Assembly: GCF_013368755.1 (NCBI RefSeq)
Contig: NC_049565.1
Location: 5,022,001-5,086,000 of the forward strand
DNA: 64,000 nucleotides
Reading direction: 5' to 3'
Origin: Talaromyces rugulosus
Taxonomy: Eukaryota > Ascomycota > Eurotiomycetes > Eurotiales > Trichocomaceae
Shown here: piece after piece, positions 1 through 10,020 of the stretch
Numbering within the stretch: position 1 is the stretch's first letter
Layout of the letters: the number at the start of each line of letters is the position of its first letter
The notes under the pieces: model-generated
Seen by the model: only the letters and a program-made list of their open reading frames with translations
Databases searched by the model: none
What the model was told of the DNA's origin: nothing
Made by a program: the position numbers and the translations under genes

Positions 1-386
1 TTAAAGGCGACGATGCCGCCTTACGATAAGAATGGTATATGATCATAGCTATGTAAATTTAATTCATATACAACAACATTGAAGCAATCTTGGTCAACTG
101 GTTGTTTTCAGAAATATTTATTGCACCTCTTGTTAGTCATTGATATCAATTGACATGTGGGCGTCTAGGCAGAATAGCTGGTAATTCTCTCTAAATTCTA
201 TTTTTATCCAAAACGTCCTAGATCAAGTTTTTAATTTCACAAGTTTCCTTTTCAAACATATAATAACTATCATCGGGTAAATTTATTTCGGCACTGAGGT
301 AGGTAGGCCCCACTTGAATGCTTCTATATAGGCATGGACAATACATTCCCTTGACATGAGTATTGTCGGGTGGAGTTGAGAATCTA
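1..386. other. left flank, no gene seen
   Basis: AT-rich sequence downstream of the reductase gene that ends at 387 on the minus strand. Short open frames here have no recognisable domain. I see no RNA gene or repeat. Confidence 0.5.
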
Positions 387-1439
387 TTAAAGCTCGACAA
401 CCAACTTAGTCCCACTGACACCCTGTTTGAGCTCATCGAGCGCCTTGTCAATATCCTCCAGTCCTTTCCCGGCCACCTTCACTCGGGGGCTGGGAACATA
501 CTCTCCAGTAGCAAGCTTCTCCTTCAACCATTCCATGAACACCCAGTGGTAAATATTATAAAGCTCTTTTGGGTCATTCATTGGCGGCAAGATAAATATC
601 ACTTCAACACCTTCAAGGTCCTTAGCCTCCGGGGGTACGATTGGTGCCGACGCAATCTTCGGGGTGCGGTCACTTTTCAATTGTCCGAGGATGTTCGCAA
701 TAGGCTCAAGGCTCCCTTGCCCCAGGAAGCAGTAATTCAGAGAAACCCCGTCTTTTCTTGCGGCTTCAACGACCTGGGAAACAATGTTGTCTGATTTATA
801 GTCGAATGTCTGATCTGCGCCCAGTGTCTTGAGGTAATCGTGGTTACCAGGGCTCGAAGTAGCATAAACCCGGAAACCTAGTAGTTTTGCACTCTGTACA
901 GCCGCACTACCGACGCTGGTTGATGCACCCCAGACCAGTATTCCCTGTTTATCCTCCGGCTTGTAGCTGGTGTCGCGCGGAATTCCTAAGACATACCAAC
1001 CCACTAGGGCGACTGCCACCGACATGGGTAAGATCGACCCCTCGGAAAAGCTGGTCGAATCTGGCAATGGGGTAACCCTCTCTGCATTAACGAGCACGAA
1101 CTTCTGAAAAGCCCCAAAGTCTGCATCACTCTGATGGAAGAATGCTGTGGCGTAGGCGGCTACTCTTGTACCGGGCTGTGGGGTGTCTGCAGGAACTTCT
1201 GGGCCACACTCGATCACAATACCAGCGACGTCTGACCCTAGTACTGTAGGGTAGTTGGTAATGAGCAATCCACTGTCTCGTTGGAAATGGTCAACTGGGT
1301 TCAGGGCTATAGCTTTGATCTCGACAAGCAACTGGCCCGGCCCAGGTTGAGGTGTCTTGCGAGAAACTCTTGAGTGTTGAGCGCCTTTCTCAGAAATAAT
1401 GACAGCCTGATGATGACCGTGCAAGGACTCTTGTGTCAT
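387..1439 (-). CDS. zinc-type alcohol dehydrogenase / enoyl reductase-like (MDR superfamily)
   Basis: A 350-residue single-exon protein of the medium-chain dehydrogenase/reductase superfamily, close to the fungal ToxD/CipB-like group. The N-terminal GroES-like half carries VEIKAIALNPVDH and VLGSDVAGIV (about residues 40-80). The Rossmann half has a nucleotide-binding stretch, VWGASTSVGSAAVQSAKLLG (about residues 170-190), then LGADQTFDY. The structural-zinc cysteine cluster of classical alcohol dehydrogenases is absent, as is usual for quinone/enoyl reductase-type members. It probably reduces a carbonyl or an activated double bond with NAD(P)H in the cytosol; the substrate is unknown. It stands alone, and nothing ties it to the PKS cluster more than 30 kb away. 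The ATG at 1439 gives the expected family N-terminus. Confidence 0.9.
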   Translation of the reverse strand: MTQESLHGHHQAVIISEKGAQHSRVSRKTPQPGPGQLLVEIKAIALNPVDHFQRDSGLLITNYPTVLGSDVAGIVIECGPEVPADTPQPGTRVAAYATAFFHQSDADFGAFQKFVLVNAERVTPLPDSTSFSEGSILPMSVAVALVGWYVLGIPRDTSYKPEDKQGILVWGASTSVGSAAVQSAKLLGFRVYATSSPGNHDYLKTLGADQTFDYKSDNIVSQVVEAARKDGVSLNYCFLGQGSLEPIANILGQLKSDRTPKIASAPIVPPEAKDLEGVEVIFILPPMNDPKELYNIYHWVFMEWLKEKLATGEYVPSPRVKVAGKGLEDIDKALDELKQGVSGTKLVVEL

Positions 1440-2322
1440 GTTTATTATCGAATTTTGTTTATAGTCTTAAAAATAAATAAAAAAATAAAGAGGTGACGCG
1501 AGATGAGATAAATGACTGCGTTTTGGGCAAGTCCAATAGCACTAACACACAGAAATTCAGAAATTCCACATATACCGATAGAGAGATGGTTTGGATCCAA
1601 CGTCTCCGGTACCAGTCGTATTCAGGGTTATATAGTTTCAAAAAATTGCCTCATCCGCCATGAATACATGCAATTCGGGTATCCCCGCCGGGCCGGGATA
1701 TTCTTAACACCGCATGTGGGTCTTCTGTTTGGGGTCAACCCATGGGTGAATCAGGAAGTGTGAAAATTCCCAGATGTCTTTTTTCCATGTCGATCTACCG
1801 TTTCTCCTTCCAGGCTAGAAGGACTGACCATATCCACTGAATGAGTCGGGGTCAGAAGTTGGCGCAACTAGGACAGGACAAATATTCGCACATCCCGAGA
1901 GAGCCCCAAGGTGCGTAAAACAAAATTCGTTGTATAATATTCGAGAACTGAGAGTTAACATCTTTGTTCATGTTGCAATGATCTCCCGCAATCAATTGCG
2001 GCAAGCAACCTCTCCTTGTAGCTGAAGTTCAAGAGTGTTGAGAACAAATTGACGGTGCAAAATTATCGGATATCCGGCTCAATTCCAGATGATTTTGATC
2101 GCTATTGAGCCGATCTTCAGAGTGCTTTTCTTGTGGGTGGGTTGTAGCCTCATACCCGGAGTTAACGTCAACAATTTACCGGTCATTTCCCGAGACGCTT
2201 TTTGAATCGACGGCTTGTGCTTAGCGTAATGGCACAATGTCGAATAGTACCAACAATTATATTCGTACATAACGTGAAGTATTCCCCCCTCATTTTTTCC
2301 CGACACAAGAATCCAAAGCAAT
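1440..2322. other. intergenic region
   Basis: Promoter side of the reductase gene and 3' side of the mucin-like gene. An AT-rich TATATA-like stretch lies near 1628-1636, about 190 bp before the reductase start. No coding or RNA gene is recognised. Confidence 0.45.
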
Positions 2323-3285
2323 TCACGGATGATATGGTGATCCTGACCCAAGTTCAGCTGGCAAGCCTTTTGAATCTAGCTCATACGGATGACTTGGATC
2401 TCGGGAGCCCTCTAATTCTCCTTGCAGATAAAGATTTGGATTAGTTAATACCTGCTGCGAGTAGGCCTTGCTAGATTGCGCATTGCTGTTGTTAGAGCTC
2501 TTGCGTCGGCGGACGAAAACTATAGACAAAACTCCGACGATAATCACAAGAGCCCCGAGGCCAGCCCCGACCCCAACTCCTACTTTTGCTCCGGTAGACA
2601 GTCCGCCCAAGCTAGCTGGGGATGATACCGGCGAGCTCGTGCCTGGCTCAGATGGCTCAGATGACTCAGATGGCGTAGTTGGCTGAGAGGTTATTGTTGA
2701 CGTATGAAAAGTTTTGGTTGGAGCGTTATCGAGTTGCCATCTTATCTGAATTCCATATGCATTAAATTTAGGTGTGCCGATGTAGGTAGAAGTAGCTGTT
2801 GGCTCTGCCGTGATCGTAAATGTCCCTGTTGTTGTGGCGCCCAAAGTGCATAGCTCCGTCGAGTACCATGGCCACCCATCTCCATCATCAGTCTGACAAG
2901 TATAGGCACTAGATTTCACGAATACTAGTTAGAACAGTTTGGAAAGCTATATTTCACCGCTAACCTATTTCGAAGGTTATTGTCATAAAGCTTACCTCGG
3001 ACAACACGTCGCCCTGGTTTCTGAGACAGAATTGATATTCACTATACTCGAGCATGCCATGAAGTACCCTGAGGGACATATTCCCGGCGAATAGTATGCT
3101 GTTGGAGCGGGAGTGAAACTTGATGGATAGCAATCATTTGACGTTGGTGTTGGTCCGAGCTGAAGATAGATCCAAGGAGATCCCCCTGAACTATGGGTCA
3201 GATTGTAGATGTCTGTCAAACAAGATGCTGCTGGTGTGAATACAGTTGTGAGTGCGGGTATCGTATTTGTCGCCATGGCTGGCAA
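2323..3285 (-). CDS. mucin-like single-pass membrane protein (two exons)
   Basis: Join of 2996-3285 and 2323-2908 on the minus strand, 291 residues. The donor reads CCGAG/GTAAGC and the acceptor ATCTAG/TGCC; the join restores CCP-SAYTCQT in frame. The ectodomain is a conserved fungal module with FTPAASC, YSPGICPSGY, an ETRATCCP segment and then WPWYSTELC. A Ser/Thr/Pro stalk follows, then one membrane helix (about residues 195-220, GVGVGAGLGALVIIVGVL), a basic RRRK stop and a roughly 55-residue cytosolic tail. There is no clear N-terminal signal peptide from this start, so a further 5' exon cannot be excluded. This type of protein is common in Aspergillus and Penicillium with no assigned function; a cell-wall or surface sensing role is only a guess. 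Confidence 0.75.
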
Positions 3286-4169
3286 CTGTCAGTGACACTG
3301 AAGTTGTGGGGTTCGTGGTCAAATAATTTTGGGGAAAGGGGTGCTTATGAACGCACGGAATTACAAGCGCCATTTGGCACCCAGGGTACACCTCGTACAC
3401 GTCCCATGCCTCTTCCTGCTCTTGATGAGCGCTGCTGTTGACTATTGGTTGCAATTAAGCGCCGGTGTGACAGGCTATGCATAGCTAGCTCCGGATCGAC
3501 CAGTTAGAACTTGTTGTTGACCATCCGTAGGTTAGAGGCGGCGCTGCATGTACCGCAGCTTGAAATTACCAGTGCTATTTTTGGCTCCTCTGTTGAATTG
3601 AACTCTTGCTAGCTCTGCTGTCGACGTGCCCTGGATATCTACCGATTGCGAACGGCCCTCTCTTCTCTATTTTAACCCGGCCAATGGAACGGGCCGCAAC
3701 GCCCCAATCTAACCACCTTGGGATAATCTGCTCCGTTTCTGATACAGGCAGCGAATGGGAACTGGCGATTGAAATAGACTTGTTCGGCCCCACACTCATT
3801 ATTGTGTCCGTTGGTTGGCCCATGGCATTTTAAATGACAGTCCACAGCATGATTCCTAAAATTACCACTTAGGAAGACTCAATAAAGGAGCCACGCGGGT
3901 GTCAACTTTGAACTAAATCCGCGTTTACCTATGTTACTTTATGACATGACATACAGCACATTTTATTTTCTCATATCACTGCTTAAATGTACTGGTAATA
4001 CCTTGAGGTTCATTTTGAAATGCCAAGATACGACCAAAGGATATTATTCTCTTTTGGTTCACAGCTGCACCAAAAGACCTTGGTATTTTGGGCAGCCAAT
4101 CTATGGTTCATCAGAGGCGCCAAGATGGCATCATATCCCTCTCGATATTCAAAGAAATAAAGTCTCAAG
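3286..4169. other. intergenic region
   Basis: Upstream region of the mucin-like gene and 3' flank of the aldehyde dehydrogenase gene. Open frames on both strands at 3575-3833 overlap each other and show no domain or codon logic. No gene called. Confidence 0.45.
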
Positions 4170-5696
4170 CTAATCAAACATTCCACGAGAACCAGTTCCA
4201 CCAAAAATATCGGCAGTGCCTCGCCATTGTGGTAAATGCCCCAGTCCTGATGGCTGCTTAATAAATTTCGTGTTTTGCCATGAGCGCAGCGTTTCTACGC
4301 AGTGTTCTCTTCCATACCCCGATTCTTTGTTTCCTCCAAAAGGTGTGCCGAGTACGCCGCGGGCATAATTGTTGATAAACACCATACCAACATCTATTTT
4401 CCTGCCAACTCGAAGACAACGCTCATTATCACGACTAAAAACACTGCATGTCAGCCCGTATCGTGATTCGTTTACGATGGAGACTGCTTCTTCCTCCGTA
4501 TCAAACACTGTTACAGTCACTAGCGGTCCAAACATTTCCTCTTGCGCGAGGGCCATATCCCGTGTGACCCCAGTTATCAAGGTCGGCGGGACAAAAAATC
4601 CGCCTGCGTATTCTGTTCCAGATGGAAGACTCGCCTGTGCCGCAATATTAGCCGTCTTTTTAGCAAGCTCTATGTACCTAAGGCTGTTTTCCTGCTGGAC
4701 CCTTGTTACCTGGGGGCCAACATGAATGGATGCGTCCATGCCATCACCGACTTTGAGCCTCCGTACACCATCTGCCAGTTTCTGACAAAATTGGTCGACC
4801 GTGCCTCGTTGAACTAATATTCTAGATGTTGCCGTACACGCTTCGCCTTTATTGAAAAAAGCCCCCTCTAAAGCGGTTCCAACGGCTCGGTCAAAATCGG
4901 CATCGTCGAAGACAACGAGAGCATTTTTCCCACCAAGTTCAAGAACAACTGGAATGGGTTTCTTGGCCGCAGTCTCGGCAACTTTACGGCCGGCTGCAGT
5001 GCTTCCCGTGAAAGAGACCATTTTGACTAGTGGATGACTGACGAGAGCCTGTGGAACTTCAGGCCCCAGCCCAGGTACAATCTGTACAACACCCTTGGGT
5101 AGCACTTGATTCACAATATCCACAATTTTTATGACTGTTAGAGGGGCTTGCTCCGACGGCTTGAGAATCATCACGTTGCCGGCAGCCAGCGCAGGTGCCA
5201 GTTTACCGCCAGTGTGGATAGGAGGCCAGTTGAAAGGAATTATAGCCGCAGTAACTCCTTTAGGTTCATACAACACGGTTGTATACAGAGAACCTTGGTC
5301 GTGCACCTCACCAGGCAATTTATCCACGATGCTTGCAAAGTAGCGAAATATGGAAAACAGGAACAGCACGTCTCCATTTAGGGCGTCGAGATAGGGTTTT
5401 CCGTTTTCCAGAGTTAGTATCTCGGCGATTTCCTCCTTGTGCTCCTCCAATGCATCCGCACATCTGAACAGAAGTTGACTTCGTTGTGTTGGCGAACGCC
5501 AACGCCAGTCATTCTGAAACACTGTCTCTGCATACCGAACGGCTTGATCAACCGTTTCCACGCTTCCCGGAACCACTGCGGTGATAGTCTTCCCAGTTGC
5601 TGGGTTTTCAATTGTAAATGGCGTGCCAGATGATATGTCCGACAAGGGAAGCGCTAATTTAGAATCATATGAGGGTGCCATTTTAATCTGTTCCAA
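4170..5696 (-). CDS. NAD(P)-dependent aldehyde dehydrogenase
   Basis: A 508-residue single-exon enzyme of the ALDH superfamily that oxidises an aldehyde to the acid in the cytosol. The family signatures are in order: the substrate/cofactor segment IIPFNWP (about residue 155), the Rossmann FTGSTAAG (about 232), the catalytic-base glutamate in VLELGGKNA (about 255), and the nucleophilic cysteine in NKGEACTATSR (about 290). The C-terminal FGGNKESGYGRE (about 455) is also present. The overall pattern is like the fungal salicylaldehyde/vanillin/succinate-semialdehyde dehydrogenase group, which act on aromatic or short aldehydes, so the exact substrate is open. Translation could also start at the MAPSYD methionine five codons in. 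It is about 28 kb from the PKS cluster, so membership is unlikely. Confidence 0.92.
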   Translation of the reverse strand: MEQIKMAPSYDSKLALPLSDISSGTPFTIENPATGKTITAVVPGSVETVDQAVRYAETVFQNDWRWRSPTQRSQLLFRCADALEEHKEEIAEILTLENGKPYLDALNGDVLFLFSIFRYFASIVDKLPGEVHDQGSLYTTVLYEPKGVTAAIIPFNWPPIHTGGKLAPALAAGNVMILKPSEQAPLTVIKIVDIVNQVLPKGVVQIVPGLGPEVPQALVSHPLVKMVSFTGSTAAGRKVAETAAKKPIPVVLELGGKNALVVFDDADFDRAVGTALEGAFFNKGEACTATSRILVQRGTVDQFCQKLADGVRRLKVGDGMDASIHVGPQVTRVQQENSLRYIELAKKTANIAAQASLPSGTEYAGGFFVPPTLITGVTRDMALAQEEMFGPLVTVTVFDTEEEAVSIVNESRYGLTCSVFSRDNERCLRVGRKIDVGMVFINNYARGVLGTPFGGNKESGYGREHCVETLRSWQNTKFIKQPSGLGHLPQWRGTADIFGGTGSRGMFD

Positions 5697-6558
5697 TATG
5701 TTTGTGAAGACACCTCAAGAATCAAAATACCTTTGGATCAGCACGGGATTCTTCTTATACTTGAGTTTGCTTGATACCATATCGGGTCATCTGGATTTGT
5801 GTTGTATAAAGTCCGTTCCTAGTCGGTGATAAGCCCGTGGGCCGAAATAATATCCGGGTTGCCGAAACCACGCGAAGATGAACCCCCAGCAAACAACAGC
5901 CCTTCAAGCAATGCGCAGCGGAGCGATTTTACAGCGACAGTTGATTATTAGTGAATTGATTTGGAATTGAGATTATTTAAAAGATCTTTTATTACGTGCA
6001 CCCTGCCTGCTTGCGAAGAAACGACGGTTCGATATACACCCTGCTGCTGCTTACACTGGTCCATTCGGGGCAGTCATAATATTACAATACCGGAAAATGC
6101 AGGAACGCGGATACCGTTCAGCAACGTTACAGCGACGTTGTGTGGGTTTGCAACATATCAAGAAGACTACACAAGCATGACTGTTGTAAATATCACTACA
6201 TATCCGATTTTCTAAACGTAGTGACTTTTTACGACATATCAGCAATGTAATGACATTACAAAGTAGTTAGCTACCTATGTAATAAGAGAATTGATTGACC
6301 CACTGCCGCTTTGACACAGACACTCCTTTCTATCTTTTTATAACTATCTTGGAAATGATTGATATTTTACAATTAGAACAAGATTCTACTAGTTGATGTA
6401 TGTATAAGCCTCCGTAGCTAAACCTACTTCGTAGTGACGATGGTTACGATTAATACACTGTCGCCAGAAAATCTGACTAATATGAGAAAAAATCCTGACT
6501 TCTCCACTAAGGTGACCCTTTTTGGCAGGCGGTAATTTCAAGGTCGACATACACTATC
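5697..6558. other. intergenic region between two minus-strand genes
   Basis: Promoter side of the aldehyde dehydrogenase and 3' side of the ankyrin gene. AT-rich; no domain-bearing frame or RNA gene seen. Confidence 0.45.
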
Positions 6559-8862
6559 TCAGGCATCGTGAGAAACAGCATGAGTATCCACGGCCGTAGC
6601 AGCTTCAGTTTGACCATTTTGATCCAGCGTACCAGCAATATCGTTAGTGGGAACTTCCTCTTCCCCTTCCTTTTCCGTTTGACCCTGTTCAGGAGAGCCT
6701 TGAGTGTCCTCGGCATCCTGGTGAGTACTTAGAGCCGGGTTTCCGAAATCGTCTTTGATATCGCTTTTCGCTTTTCTCTCGAGAAGCAATCGAATTACTT
6801 CTTTCTTGTCGTTTGCAGCTGCCAAATGTAACGGTGTAGCTCCATCATGGTCTCGATAGTTGATATCTGCCTTATTCGGTTTGAATCCATCAAGGAGTGC
6901 CCTGACTACATCGGTGTGTCCATATTTAGCTGCTAGATGCAATGCAGTCTGCCCGTGCAGATCCTCTGCGTCGGTAAAGGCGGTCTGCCCGGTCTTTTCT
7001 GTACCACTAGAGGAATTGCCTTCGTTTTCTCCCAGAAGTGCTTTCACTGCTTCCAACTCTCCATTTGCTGCCGCTAAGTGTAACGGTGTCTGCCCATCTC
7101 GGTCCTCTGCATCCGCATCGACTTCGTCTTTACTTAATAGGAATTTTACCACTGGTGTTAACCCCTTTGCAGCCGCGAGATGTAGGGATGTCTGCCCAAT
7201 TCTGTCCCGAATGTCCACATCGGCTTTACCTTGATCCACCAACTGCTTCACCACCTTATCGTAACCTCTCTGTGCGGCAAGATGTAACGGTGTCAAGCCA
7301 TTCCGATCTTGTACATTGACTTTCTTGGTCTCCTTAAGAAGCAAAGTCAAGATCTCTTCGTGGCCCCGCTCGGCCGCCAGATGGAGTAGAGACTTTTGGT
7401 TGGATGTTCCAGTATCGACGCCAACTTTCTCCTTAAGCAATTGCCACACCACCTCCGTTTTCCCTTCCTCAACTGCCACTCGAAGAGCCAGTTTTTTGGC
7501 CGGGGCTTCGGCCTGACTAGTACTGTAGGCTGCGAGCTCTTCCATCATGGAAATTCGCCCCGACTTTTCGTCATTTTTTTCATTTCGCTTAAGTTCCCTT
7601 CGCTTATCGAAAAGCAATTGTGCGATCCTCTCATGATCGTTATCGATGGCAAGTTCCTCTGCAGTTTTGCCAGCTGTTGTTCTTGCATCTATAAGACTAG
7701 AGTCCATGTTTGTGTCCACGGCCAGAAGCAGGCGAACCACGGAGATTCGTCCCTCTTTGGCTGCCAAGTGCAATGCCGTCTGATCCTCGAGGTCCTTGTA
7801 TCCTACCCGATATTTGAAATCGGAGTTATCGAGAAGTGTCCTGACAACTCGCGTGTGTCCATTTTCGGCCGCCGCGTGTAGAGCAGTGCGATGATTTTTA
7901 TCCGTTCTGGTGAGCGTTTCAGGTGATTGAACGTCACGGAGCAACTCGACAATGTCCTCATAGCCTCTCCAAGCTGCTCTCCAAAAGGCGGACCGGCCGA
8001 ATATATCCATAGCCTCAATGTCTAACCTTTTTCCTTGCTTAAGCAGTTCTTCGACGACTTTTCGGTGATCCCCCTCGACCGCCCACTGAAGGGGCGTCCG
8101 ATCGAAGTCGTCTTTGGCGTTGAAATCCGCGCCAGCTGCTATCAAAGCCCGTACCACAACTGTATGGCCACTCGCTGCCGCCAGGAGCAATGGGGTGCGC
8201 CTATCTAAATCTTTTGCGTCAATCTCCAGCTTCGAGGGAGAGTCCTTCAGGAGTTCCACCACTTCCTCGTGACCATTGTGGGCCGCTACGTGCAGAGCTG
8301 CCCATCCAAGTCGGCGTTCTTTCTTAGCAGCGTCGACTTCTTTTGAAAGAAGGACTCGCACAGTGTCTATGCAGTTGTTCTCTGCAGCAAAATAGAGAAG
8401 GGTCTTTCCATCGCTATCCGTTCCTCTTAAATCAGCTGTCGAAAATTGATCGAGTTGCTCTTCCGATAAATCGTCCCCATCTTGCAACGTTTTCCGCAAC
8501 TCCTCGAGATTTCTCTCATTCTTCTTAGAACCATTTCTAGAAAACATGTTGGATAATCTAACAAATGGACCAGGAGAGCTTGGAATTTCTCGTGGGCTTC
8601 TATCGCGGTCCCTCGAGCGATCTAGGCCCGCTGGGTTCGATGCGTTGCTTGATATAGAGCTAGCTCTAGATAGCGATAGTAGTCGCGAGAGACGACGGTC
8701 CTTCTTAGCAGGCACATTTTCCTCGTCCGGGCTGAAATCTAGGCCTCTCGATGGAGCGTAGTGTCCTGGTTCCAGTGTCGTGCTTTGTTCATCCCGACCT
8801 CTACCATTCCCCGCATCAGTGCTCGAGGACCGGGCGTGTGCAGAATCTCGTGAATTCTCCAT
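6559..8862 (-). CDS. large ankyrin-repeat protein
   Basis: A single-exon protein of 767 residues. The N-terminal 130 residues are Ser/Arg-rich and low complexity (SRDSAHARSSS, then LSRLLSLSRASS) and probably disordered. From about residue 150 to 700 there are roughly fifteen ankyrin repeats, with units such as GQTPLHLAAANG, GLTPLHLAAQRGY and RTALHAAAENGH. The array splits into two blocks around a charged linker (about residues 400-450, KRRELKRNEKNDEKSGR). The C-terminal tail (about 700-767) is acidic and Gln/Glu-rich. Ankyrin arrays bind proteins; no enzymatic, NACHT or membrane domain is seen, so only a scaffold or adaptor role can be suggested. Standalone ankyrin proteins are abundant and variable in Aspergillus. 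Confidence 0.9.
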   Translation of the reverse strand: MENSRDSAHARSSSTDAGNGRGRDEQSTTLEPGHYAPSRGLDFSPDEENVPAKKDRRLSRLLSLSRASSISSNASNPAGLDRSRDRDRSPREIPSSPGPFVRLSNMFSRNGSKKNERNLEELRKTLQDGDDLSEEQLDQFSTADLRGTDSDGKTLLYFAAENNCIDTVRVLLSKEVDAAKKERRLGWAALHVAAHNGHEEVVELLKDSPSKLEIDAKDLDRRTPLLLAAASGHTVVVRALIAAGADFNAKDDFDRTPLQWAVEGDHRKVVEELLKQGKRLDIEAMDIFGRSAFWRAAWRGYEDIVELLRDVQSPETLTRTDKNHRTALHAAAENGHTRVVRTLLDNSDFKYRVGYKDLEDQTALHLAAKEGRISVVRLLLAVDTNMDSSLIDARTTAGKTAEELAIDNDHERIAQLLFDKRRELKRNEKNDEKSGRISMMEELAAYSTSQAEAPAKKLALRVAVEEGKTEVVWQLLKEKVGVDTGTSNQKSLLHLAAERGHEEILTLLLKETKKVNVQDRNGLTPLHLAAQRGYDKVVKQLVDQGKADVDIRDRIGQTSLHLAAAKGLTPVVKFLLSKDEVDADAEDRDGQTPLHLAAANGELEAVKALLGENEGNSSSGTEKTGQTAFTDAEDLHGQTALHLAAKYGHTDVVRALLDGFKPNKADINYRDHDGATPLHLAAANDKKEVIRLLLERKAKSDIKDDFGNPALSTHQDAEDTQGSPEQGQTEKEGEEEVPTNDIAGTLDQNGQTEAATAVDTHAVSHDA

Positions 8863-10020
8863 AGATGTAGATTAGCAAATACCCATAGAGAGATGGGTAT
8901 TTGGTTCATAAGATTTGCTCGAGGCTTCTAGGTCGTGGAGGAAGATGCCGGGAACTGGAGATCCTTATGCAGATATGAATGAGTCATCACTCTGTAAGAA
9001 ATGCCATGTCACAAAAACTGCTCGTGCGGCCTCCCGATATTCGATGCGCCAATTACTGCCCAGCAAGCCAATACGTAGGGACATGGGTTGCGAGACACGG
9101 CTTGTGCCTCTGAAAAAAGACGGCTGCGAGATGCCCGGAGCTGTAGCATGACGTGGCAGTTGGTGCGACACATGCATAAAGACGCTAGATCTGGCCTATT
9201 AAATCCATAATTTGATCACAGTGGAGCAAGTTAAAGCGTATGCGAACGCTTTAGTCCATGTCCATTCATAGGCTACAGGATTTACTGTCACGTATCGAAA
9301 GTGTATAGCTGCAAGGCTGGTCTAAACCTCTATAGTACAAGCAACACAAGCGGGGAACCTACTTCGCACATCGCTTCCACTTTCCCTGGGTGATGGCTGG
9401 GGCCATCTAGATCGTGATGATAATGAAGACGACCGGGAACTGTGAAATATTCGGCAAGGCTGATCAATTAATGTCGCTCAACCCTACGAATATATGGATC
9501 GTTACCCCCTGTTCGCTGCCACTATCGACTGGGTCGCGTTTTGCCGTGCCTCGAATCATGTAGTAGCAATGCCTCGTTTTTTTCCTGTGCGAGCTCATAG
9601 GCAGGCGATGACCGGTGACTTATGGCGTGTTTCCTCTTGCATCCCCATGCACCAACTATACGTACAGTTGGCTATCAACCAGGGGTGTCTCCCAATACGA
9701 CTTGTGTGTCACCCCATGTCGCTTGGACTCCATAGCGGGCTTGCCGACTTTTGTAGAGCCTTCTGAAGAATACATTAGAACAGCCAAACGGCCCCTACAA
9801 CAGTCCGGGCTAGGATATATTCATTTCTGTGGCTGTTTATCTCTGTTCGGTCCAGAGCAGCTCCCACATCGCTTCCAAATTACCTCATATTCAAAGCGAC
9901 GGCTTTCTTTTCTGTCAAATGCTCACTATTTTGTTGTTTTGAACCAGCTACGCTGAAGGATTTTGATTCGCTGCAACTCTATCTTCTCCATCTCAGCTAG
10001 CCGTATTTGCTTCCTCTACC
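8863..10020. other. divergent intergenic region
   Basis: This 1.16-kb region separates the ankyrin gene (minus) from the membrane-protein gene (plus) and must hold both promoters. The stretch just before 10021 is pyrimidine-rich (CTCTATCTTCTCCATCTC), as is typical of fungal transcription starts. The open frames at 8915-9956 show no domain. Confidence 0.45.

Noticed and set aside
7396..7881. Plus-strand frame of 161 residues inside the ankyrin gene
   Set aside because: Shadow of the repeat-rich minus-strand coding sequence.
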